DNA from: a bacterium
Lineage (GTDB): Bacteria; Patescibacteria; Paceibacteria; UBA9973
Length of the DNA: 13,809 bases
Direction: 5' to 3'
Assembly (NCBI GenBank): GCA_021813235.1
Contig: JAKALG010000013.1
Span: forward strand, 1 to 13,809
The number at the start of each line of letters is the position of its first letter. The stretch's first letter is position 1. The notes beneath the pieces were generated by a model that was not told where the DNA came from, ran no database searches, and was given only the letters and a program-made list of their open reading frames with translations. Below are positions 6,626 to 11,518 of this stretch, one piece after another. Position numbers and translations under genes: made by a program.

Positions 6626-6834
6626 CCAGTTTTACTCTTCCGATTTTTATTTTAATTGGTGGAGTATTTGGTTTTTTGGGTGCTTTGATGGCTTATCTTA
6701 TTACCTATAACGAATGGGTTCATCATTACCAAACCAAAAGAGAGCCAAGAAAAATAGCACTAGAGACAGCGATATTTGTTTTTTCTTTCTTCTTTATTTT
6801 ATCGGTTCTCTTAGGATTATTTTATAAGCCCTAG
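6622..6834 (+). CDS. 70-aa two-helix membrane protein, last gene of the operon
   Basis: Two hydrophobic segments (about residues 6-28 and 48-67) flank a short polar loop with HHYQTKREPRK. The protein is too short for FluC (about 120 residues and four helices) and lacks the Asn, Thr and Phe signature residues of that channel, although the first helix does begin with a GGxxGxxGA-like pattern. Its ATG overlaps the GTPase stop (ATGA), a strong sign of translational coupling, so it may anchor the dynamin-like protein to the membrane. A fluoride-transport role would be unusual but cannot be excluded. No family is recognised. Confidence 0.78.
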   Translation: MTSFTLPIFILIGGVFGFLGALMAYLITYNEWVHHYQTKREPRKIALETAIFVFSFFFILSVLLGLFYKP

Positions 6835-7064
6835 TAAGAAACCGTTGATACTATTTATTTAACTCTATATTTAATTATTTCAAATTAAAGTACTAAAACC
6901 ACGTAAAAATAATACGATATACCCGACTGTTTCTTTTAAATAGATGAGAAAACCACTATTTTTAGTCAAATAAACATTCGTTATATTTCGGTTTGGGGTG
7001 GTGGGTGTAATCCTATACCATTTTTTTATTCTCGGCAGGAAGCCCTAACCGAGTTTGTATATTT
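6835..7064. other. Intergenic region between convergent genes
   Basis: There is no gene here. The only structure I see is the terminator-like repeat at 6994-7055, which separates the plus-strand operon from the minus-strand gene ending at 7065. The rest is A+T-rich filler. Confidence 0.7.
6994..7055 (+). repeat. Terminator-containing repeat, copy 2
   Basis: This is the gapless counterpart of 1491-1552, with GGGTGGTGGGTG at 6996-7007, CCATTTTTTTATT at 7018-7030 and GGCAGGA at 7034-7040. Unlike copy 1, the first stem is imperfect here because TCCTATACC replaces the CCCACCCC arm. The second hairpin is kept in changed form: CTCGG (7031-7035) pairs with CCGAG (7049-7053). It is placed as the end of the fluoride-switched operon, although its first stem is a weaker terminator than that of copy 1. 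Confidence 0.65.
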
Positions 7065-8267
7065 TTACCGAAAACTTGATGGGTTAAGATTTCCAGCAGT
7101 ATCTTTGCTTGGTTGTCCGTCTTGCGGATTAAGCAGTCTGAAAGAGTTATTTTCAAAGAGGAAATAATAAGTGCGAACGTCTGATAGAACTTTACCACCT
7201 CCTGTCATTCCCGTGCTACCTGGCTCGTTTATAGAGGCACAGATAGCCTTTACAGGGTCAACTATGAGTAGATTACTGTCTTTGTTGTAAGAGAACTCCA
7301 TTTGGGCTACGTAAGGGAAAACATAGACTTTTCCTGTTTGAACATCAACTATACTCATTTCATTGCCCACACCAGTAAAACCCCACTTGGCAACTGCATA
7401 ATGTCCAGCAAAATCTGCACCTTGTGATAAGGCTCCTTTGAAGTAAGAGCGAAAACGTTTTGCAATAAAACTACTATTCAAATCCAGCTCCGCTGATTTT
7501 CCTGTATAAATTTCTTTTACTGGATACTCTCCGAAGGTTATCGGTTTTGTTTCTTGATATAAACTTTTTACACAGGTATTTTCTTCGGGAGTTTTGCTGT
7601 TAGCTTGAGAGTTATTTTTTACTTCTACTAACTGATTATTTTCTAATTTGAATTTGATAGTCACTGATACATTTGGACAACAATATCCCTTAAAATTATC
7701 TCCTTCGCCTTGAGTAAGCATATCAACAATAAATAATCCTGAATTGTATTTCACACTCTTAATAATAACCCTATCACCAAGTTCTTCCTGGGTTAAGTAT
7801 TTCAACTTTCCTTGATAATTTATAAAAATAGTAAGTTGATAAAAATATCCACTACCAAAACCTGTATATCCTATGATATGTGCTACATCATTTAGACCGT
7901 CATTATTAAAATCACCAACAACAAATGAGTTCTTATTCTTTTTTAGTTTAGCAGACCATAAATTGACACCATCAGGAAACTCCTTGCTTGCTGGTTCCTT
8001 AACCAATATCTCTCCTTGTTGTAATTGTGTTAACTTACTTTCATCATCATATGACGGTATTCTTGCATTTTGTATTTGTTCCACAACCGTTCCTTTTATC
8101 GCTTTGTAGTATTCAGCAGTATCTTTTTCTTCGTCTGCTATTGAGATGTTTTCAAAAACTTTGCTGTTAGATTGAGTGCTAAATTTATGATAACCAAAAA
8201 CACAAAGAACAACAATAATAATTATTGCTACTACTAGAAACAAAAGTTTTTTATTTGGGTTTTTCAT
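7065..8267 (-). CDS. Membrane-anchored extracellular protein with an FG-GAP-like calcium motif
   Basis: This protein of 400 residues starts with a basic stretch and one strong hydrophobic segment (about 8-26) with no obvious cleavage site, so it is probably anchored by its N-terminus with the rest outside. Residues about 117-128 read VGDFNNDGLNDV, the D-x-N-x-D-G-x-x-D calcium-binding loop of FG-GAP/VCBS-type repeats; only one clear copy is present. A Cys-Cys pair (YCCPN) and further single Cys residues would suit disulphides. The C-terminal half (about 240-380) is rich in beta-type sequence and Gly, and I cannot name the fold. It is alone on its strand, convergent with the dynamin operon. 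A TAGATA lies 7 bases before the ATG, again suggesting a leaderless mRNA. Confidence 0.85.
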   Translation of the reverse strand: MKNPNKKLLFLVVAIIIIVVLCVFGYHKFSTQSNSKVFENISIADEEKDTAEYYKAIKGTVVEQIQNARIPSYDDESKLTQLQQGEILVKEPASKEFPDGVNLWSAKLKKNKNSFVVGDFNNDGLNDVAHIIGYTGFGSGYFYQLTIFINYQGKLKYLTQEELGDRVIIKSVKYNSGLFIVDMLTQGEGDNFKGYCCPNVSVTIKFKLENNQLVEVKNNSQANSKTPEENTCVKSLYQETKPITFGEYPVKEIYTGKSAELDLNSSFIAKRFRSYFKGALSQGADFAGHYAVAKWGFTGVGNEMSIVDVQTGKVYVFPYVAQMEFSYNKDSNLLIVDPVKAICASINEPGSTGMTGGGKVLSDVRTYYFLFENNSFRLLNPQDGQPSKDTAGNLNPSSFR

Positions 8268-8513
8268 CTTGATATATCTACTACAAAAATTTTAATTACG
8301 TATATGTCGGTATGGACTGTACTGATTACGTACCTATACCAGTATTACCAATCATTTGCTTTTTATTTGCTGTTAAAATTGCTACTGATTATTAAAAACA
8401 TAATCTAGGATAATCCTTTCTCATCGGATATAACAGGATTATGGCACGTGATAGTAAATGGATGTTACCCTATCTCTTCTATTAAAAATTATAACTGTTC
8501 TGTAATTTTATTA
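8268..8513. other. Intergenic region, no gene seen
   Basis: The stretch is A+T-rich, with one 7-bp inverted repeat (ATAATCC 8410-8416 and GGATTAT 8436-8442) that lacks a T run. The part next to 8267 should hold the promoter of the gene there. I see nothing else. Confidence 0.55.
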
Positions 8514-8696
8514 TTAACCCATTCTGACAAGAGGATAAAAAAGAACATTTATAATTATTGCACCAATAATATAAGCTAACACTAGCCACCAATGCCCAAT
8601 AAATGCTGATACAATACCACGATACCATAACCATAGTATTAGGATTCTGCACCCATTTTGTAATATAAAAAATATAATATAAGAAAATAATTTCAT
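8514..8696 (-). CDS. 60-aa membrane protein, function unknown
   Basis: A small, very hydrophobic protein with two likely membrane helices (about 3-24 and 32-55), rich in Trp and Ile, with a single Cys and a short C-terminal tail (PLVRMG). It resembles the small orphan membrane proteins common in reduced genomes and belongs to no family I know. The reading frame starts with ATG and a Lys, as expected for membrane insertion. Its interest is mostly positional: a strongly structured element lies 20-150 bases upstream and, read on the minus strand, would form its leader. Alternatively a TAAAAT at 8707-8702 gives it a near-leaderless promoter. Confidence 0.6.
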   Translation of the reverse strand: MKLFSYIIFFILQNGCRILILWLWYRGIVSAFIGHWWLVLAYIIGAIIINVLFYPLVRMG

Positions 8697-8719
8697 AAAT
8701 TATTTTAATGAGCCAGGAA

Positions 8720-8865
8720 ACAAAAAGCTCCTAGCCAGCTTGGTGGATTTTAACCCACCTGTAACCGTTTCCAGTTACAGCCCCGTAAAAGGCAAACTCT
8801 GACTAGGAGTTTTTTATCTTTTACGGGGACTTATTTCACCGTGCCTTTATTAAAAATAAAGGTTT
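8720..8865 (-). ncRNA. Structured RNA candidate with competing stems (unknown class)
   Basis: Several helices are packed into under 150 bases. Stem A pairs 8726-8738 with 8799-8811 (13 positions, one mismatch and one G-T). Inside it lie CTGTAAC/GTTACAG (8759-8765 and 8774-8780, perfect) and GGTGG/CCACC (8742-8746 and 8755-8759). Stem B pairs CCCCGTAAAA (8781-8790) with TTTTACGGGG (8819-8828), perfect over ten bases, and cannot coexist with stem A. A further 8-bp hairpin CCTTTATT/AATAAAGG lies at 8844-8862. Stem A is followed by a T run on both strands (CTTTTTG on minus, TTTTTTATC on plus). The minus orientation is favoured because the next gene on that side is a minus-strand membrane protein. 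I cannot match it to a known riboswitch class. Confidence 0.6.
8726..8816. terminator. Bidirectional terminator-like stem of the structured element
   Basis: Arms at 8726-8738 and 8799-8811 form a stem around AGCTCCTAG/CTAGGAGTT. T runs flank it on both strands: T at 8810-8815 for plus, and the complement of the A run 8722-8726 for minus. In a leader reading this would be the off state, and the 8781-8790/8819-8828 stem the on state. The long internal loop with two hairpins is atypical for a plain terminator. Confidence 0.5.
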
Positions 8866-8929
8866 AGGCTACTATCTTATTAAATTGTAATATTACTTTA
8901 ACACAATTTACCCTTTTATTAAAGATAAA

Positions 8930-9112
8930 TTATTTCTTTTTTATGTTTGAATTTTTCTTTATAAAAGTATCCAAATCATTTTTACTAATACGCCAATAAC
9001 CGACCTTTGTGGCTGGAAGTCTTTTTGAATGGATGTATCTGTGCATAGAACGCTCACTTACACGTAGTATTTTTGATACTTCTTTTAGAGTAAAAAATTT
9101 TTGTTCAGCCAT
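8930..9112 (-). CDS. Excisionase-like HTH (MerR/HTH_17) DNA-binding protein
   Basis: With the ATG at 9112 this is a 60-residue protein consisting almost only of a MerR-like winged helix: FTLKEVSKILRVSERSMHRYIHSKRLPATKVG, then YWRISKNDLDTFI, the standard pattern of excisionases and small HTH_17 proteins, with a lysine-rich tail. The frame extends upstream to another ATG at 9157. I prefer 9112 because a TTGCCA -35 (9147-9142), 17-base spacer and TATTAT -10 (9124-9119) place transcription start on that ATG, and the extra 15 residues would not belong to the domain. Next to a large serine recombinase it may be a recombination directionality factor or a repressor of the divergent gene. Confidence 0.85.
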   Translation of the reverse strand: MAEQKFFTLKEVSKILRVSERSMHRYIHSKRLPATKVGYWRISKNDLDTFIKKNSNIKKK

Positions 9113-9118
9113 ATTTGA

Positions 9119-9170
9119 ATAATACATTTTTAATTTTGGTCTGGCAAGTTCTGTCATAAAATGATAAAAT
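9119..9170. promoter_or_regulatory. Overlapping divergent promoters, both apparently leaderless
   Basis: Minus strand: TTGCCA (9147-9142), 17 bases, TATTAT (9124-9119), with transcription expected at the ATG at 9112. Plus strand: TGGCAA (9142-9147, the same bases), 17 bases, TAAAAT (9165-9170), with transcription expected at the ATG at 9178. The two -35 elements coincide, so polymerase can occupy only one, a natural switch between the excisionase-like and winged-helix genes. Confidence 0.6.
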
Positions 9171-9177
9171 ACGAAAT

Positions 9178-9930
9178 ATGTTTTTAAGCATAGAAGAAAA
9201 AGATAAAATAGCAGTAATGCTCCTCAAGGAGTATTTTGAAACATATAAAACAAATCCGATTTATGTCTCCCAAATAGCTTTCAAAAATAAAGGTATTAAT
9301 GAAGACGACATCAGACTCACTTTAACTAGACTTGAAAAACAAGATTTAATTGTTAAATATAATCCTGTAAAAGGATGTTATACTAAAACGACTTCGGCAA
9401 AATATCTCTACCTTCCAAAAAACAAGATGGAAGCAGAGAAAAGAAAGAATGAGGTAAGTGAACATTTTGAAATTGCGTCTAGTGATTATGTCATTGAAGA
9501 TAACGAGGAGGAAGAAGAAAAGGCAATCGCACTATATACACAACCCCACTATGAAGTTACCATTAATCTTGAAAAGATTGAGTCATATCTTCACAATAAA
9601 GATGACAATAAAATTAAAGTTTATATAACTGAAAAAGGTTCTCAATGGATTATTTCTAAAGAATCAGGTGGAGAATTATTTTACAAACCTAGTTCACCAA
9701 CAAAAAAGAAGATTATTAAATTTTTTCTAAAAAATAAAAGTAAGGGATTTATTGAAACAGCAAAAATTTCCTCTCGACTTAAAATAGAACCTATACAAAA
9801 AGTGAGAACAAACATTGGTAAAATAAATACTTCTTTTACGGAAAGATTAAAGATACATAATAAATTAATTCTTTCTGAAAAACCAGATGGATATTCTCTA
9901 AATTCAAGTTTTGATATTAACTATAATTAA
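9178..9930 (+). CDS. Two winged-helix-domain protein of the element, probable regulator
   Basis: The protein has 250 residues. Residues about 10-78 look like a winged helix (helices around VMLLKEYFETYK, VSQIAFKNKGINEDDIRLTLTRLEKQDLI, then a wing with YNPVKGCYTK). Residues about 80-125 are a charged linker with a run of five Glu, 126-170 may form a small beta domain, and 175-245 form a second helical HTH-like region rich in Lys. No catalytic motif is seen. It is the first plus-strand gene of the element, divergent from the excisionase-like gene with a shared -35 region, so it is probably a regulator of the element's lysogeny-like decision or of replication. No family name is assigned. Confidence 0.72.
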   Translation: MFLSIEEKDKIAVMLLKEYFETYKTNPIYVSQIAFKNKGINEDDIRLTLTRLEKQDLIVKYNPVKGCYTKTTSAKYLYLPKNKMEAEKRKNEVSEHFEIASSDYVIEDNEEEEEKAIALYTQPHYEVTINLEKIESYLHNKDDNKIKVYITEKGSQWIISKESGGELFYKPSSPTKKKIIKFFLKNKSKGFIETAKISSRLKIEPIQKVRTNIGKINTSFTERLKIHNKLILSEKPDGYSLNSSFDINYN

Positions 9931-10084
9931 TAAAACATTATCAACTACCCACTTACTACCCACTATCTACCCATAAAATAGTTGTAGATAAGTTTTTATT
10001 GTGGCTTTTTATAAGTTCCTTTTTTTCTTTTTATTTAGAGTGGGTATGTGACAGGTAGTATACCTACAATGCCATAATTTATGG
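9931..10084. other. Control region before the rep-like operon
   Basis: This short intergenic stretch holds the CTACCCA tandem repeats, an inverted copy of their core, a polypyrimidine tract of T and C (10019-10036) and the small inverted repeat GGTA/TACC near 10054-10064. The combination of phased repeats and a low-melting tract resembles a small plasmid origin, but no function can be shown from sequence alone. Confidence 0.45.
9944..9976. repeat. Three tandem 11-base repeats (iteron or operator candidates)
   Basis: Units are ACTACCCACTT (9944-9954), ACTACCCACTA (9955-9965) and TCTACCCATAA (9966-9976), with core CTACCCA in exact 11-base phase, about one helical turn. An inverted form AGTGGGTA occurs at 10039-10046, and a GGTAGTATACC near 10054-10064. 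They lie between the winged-helix gene and the rep-like gene cluster, where iterons of a replication origin or operator sites would be expected. Confidence 0.6.
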
Positions 10085-10255
10085 GTGAAATTAACACCCG
10101 AACAAGTAAATGACCTCCGAGCAATCATTTTAGAAGATTCTAAAAATTGCGAAGAGTTGAAAAACCTAACCGACAAAGATTGGGAAAATCTCGCTAACGG
10201 AATAGCGGGTTATTATTTGTGCCTTTTTAATATGAATAAAAACGAAGAGAAATAA
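10085..10255 (+). CDS. 56-aa hypothetical protein with GTG start
   Basis: A short frame opens at GTG (10085) and ends at the TAA at 10253-10255, giving 56 residues beginning MKLTPEQVNDLRAIILED. It is acidic and helical, with the pattern of a real gene: LTPEQV start, balanced composition, a hydrophobic GIAGYYLCLF stretch and a charged tail. It ends 4 bases before the ATG of the HTH protein at 10260, so the two are likely one operon. The in-frame region upstream of the GTG has no ATG back to the stop at 10049-10051, and no Shine-Dalgarno is present. The family is unknown. Confidence 0.65.
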   Translation: MKLTPEQVNDLRAIILEDSKNCEELKNLTDKDWENLANGIAGYYLCLFNMNKNEEK

Positions 10256-10259
10256 ATAT

Positions 10260-11018
10260 ATGGAAACTTTCAAAATTAGAGATATGAGAAAAAAGGAAAA
10301 ATACTTTGTGGATGATGAATATCTAAATGGATATGCAAAACTTTGCGGTATATATGCTACAGGTGTTTATATTTCTTTGTGTCGTCACGCAAACAAAGAA
10401 CAAACCTGTTTTCCTTCTATTGAACTCATAGCCAAAGAGTTAAAAATTTCTGAAAGAAAAGTTCAAGACTCACTAAAAATACTATCACGGTGGAACATAA
10501 TAAAAATCACCAAAAGAAGAAGGCAAGGGGTCTATGTCTCAAATCATTATACTTTGTTAGATAAAAGTGAGTGGAAACAAAAACCAACGGCACCTAGTGC
10601 CGACGGCATACTAAAGCAAGAACCAGAGGCACCACAGAGCACTAGCCAAGAGCACCTTGTGCCTACTAATGATACACAGAGTAAGGATACACAAAAGAAT
10701 GATACAGCCGAAGCAAGCTCGGCGGAAATAGTTTCAATCTTAAAAGCATTTGAAGCGATAAATCCGACGTGCTCAACATACTACGGTAATACTACCCAGT
10801 GTAAAGCTTGCCGTTTTTTAATTGATACTTATGGCTTTGATAGAGTAAAGCTCGTTATTGAAAGTACCTTGCCGAAAAGTAACACTTTGGCTTACTTTCC
10901 GTCCATTAACACCCCGCTTCAACTTCAAGAGAAATGGTCGTCTCTTGAGAGTGCTATTAATAAATATAAAAATAAGGCACAAGCCGAAAAAGAAAAAATC
11001 GGCGGGGTCTATTGGTAA
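10260..11018 (+). CDS. HTH replication-initiator/replisome-organiser-like protein
   Basis: The protein has 252 residues. The N-terminal domain (about 20-100) is an HTH_36-type winged helix: a helix with Cys-rich RHANKEQTCFPS, then IELIAKELKISERKVQDSLKILSRWNIIKI and a basic wing KRRRQGVYVSNHYTL. Residues about 103-155 are a polar Gln/Ser/Thr linker. The C-terminal domain (about 156-245) has a cluster CSTYYGNTTQCKAC followed by helices ending in a Lys-rich tail. This architecture is common in replication initiators and replisome organisers of phages and plasmids. It follows the 56-aa gene by 4 bases and is separated from the next start by one base. Repeats upstream could be its binding sites. 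A plain transcription factor is the alternative. Confidence 0.78.
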   Translation: METFKIRDMRKKEKYFVDDEYLNGYAKLCGIYATGVYISLCRHANKEQTCFPSIELIAKELKISERKVQDSLKILSRWNIIKITKRRRQGVYVSNHYTLLDKSEWKQKPTAPSADGILKQEPEAPQSTSQEHLVPTNDTQSKDTQKNDTAEASSAEIVSILKAFEAINPTCSTYYGNTTQCKACRFLIDTYGFDRVKLVIESTLPKSNTLAYFPSINTPLQLQEKWSSLESAINKYKNKAQAEKEKIGGVYW

Positions 11019-11019
11019 T

Positions 11020-11448
11020 ATGAAATACTATAAAATTGTTTATGGGTTTAATCCTGATGACTATCTCCCAATAACAGTAGATGAATTACCAAAGGCAATA
11101 GCATTATTTGTTGAAAAAACAGGAAGGGGTGTATTTGAAGAGGGAGTGATTCGTGGGCAAGATATTATGCGTATAGTTCCTGATTGGCACAGAGCCAGAG
11201 GTTGGAATAAAGGTTATAAAATGACTCCTGATGACAACGCTGATATAGCACCACTTGAAGAGGGTTATAGAAAAATATACAGCAAAGCAAAAGAAATCGC
11301 CGAGTATGCAATCAAAGAAAATCGTAGAGATTTACTTCTAAAGCCAGCCAGTGAAGCAATTAAAGAATTACCACAAGGAGAAATGCCAAAACAAATTTCA
11401 GAAGGTATTATAAAATTATCGGACAAATTCAGATACAACGACCCATAG
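11020..11448 (+). CDS. 142-aa hypothetical protein of the element
   Basis: The ATG at 11020, one base after the stop of the rep-like gene, starts a 142-residue soluble protein beginning MKYYKIVYGFNPDDYLPI. The frame is open further upstream to 10858, but that part overlaps the rep-like gene and is not expected to be translated. The N-terminal 60 residues look like a small alpha/beta fold with a GRGVFEEGVIRGQDIMRIVPDWHRARGWN stretch containing conserved-looking Asp, Trp and His; the C-terminal half is helical and charged. I recall similar proteins beside integrases in candidate-phylum elements but know no function. It is the last gene before the recombinase. Confidence 0.75.
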   Translation: MKYYKIVYGFNPDDYLPITVDELPKAIALFVEKTGRGVFEEGVIRGQDIMRIVPDWHRARGWNKGYKMTPDDNADIAPLEEGYRKIYSKAKEIAEYAIKENRRDLLLKPASEAIKELPQGEMPKQISEGIIKLSDKFRYNDP

Positions 11449-11451
11449 AAA

Positions 11452-11460
11452 TTATCCACA
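11452..11460 (+). promoter_or_regulatory. DnaA box
   Basis: TTATCCACA matches the consensus TTATNCACA exactly. It lies 4 bases after the stop of the hypothetical protein and upstream of the recombinase. A single box can occur by chance, but in a segment that also carries a rep-like gene and phased repeats it may belong to a replication origin. Confidence 0.45.
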
Positions 11461-11467
11461 TACCAAA

Positions 11468-11487
11468 CTTGTCACATCTTGCCACAT
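11468..11487. repeat. Tandem 10-base repeat upstream of the recombinase
   Basis: CTTGTCACAT (11468-11477) is followed directly by CTTGCCACAT (11478-11487). Each unit includes a TTGYCA that resembles a -35 box, and an A+T-rich TATATATATT follows at about 11507-11516 before the ATG at 11519. They could be a regulator binding site over the recombinase promoter. Confidence 0.5.
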
Positions 11488-11518
11488 TATTTTATTAGTG
11501 CTAAACTATATATATTAT

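Noticed and set aside
6622..6834. Annotation of the 70-aa membrane protein as FluC/CrcB
   Set aside because: It is half the expected length, has two rather than four helices, and lacks the channel's Asn, Thr and Phe signature residues; genomic context alone is not enough.
8759..8780. Integron attC or CRISPR-type repeat at the CTGTAAC/GTTACAG hairpin
   Set aside because: There is a single copy only, no integron integrase, no spacer array or Cas gene, and the core does not match an attC right-hand site.
8700..8930. attL of the integrated element as a copy of the tRNA-Asn 3' end
   Set aside because: No segment here or elsewhere to the left matches the tRNA 3' end beyond a few bases; serine-integrase cores can be too short to recognise by eye.
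9113..9157. Longer start of the excisionase-like protein at 9157
   Set aside because: It adds 15 residues outside the domain and lies upstream of the inferred transcription start at 9112.
10858..11019. Extending the hypothetical protein at 11020 upstream to 10858
   Set aside because: The extension overlaps the rep-like gene in another frame and reads as basic low-quality sequence; the ATG at 11020 directly after the previous stop is the better start.
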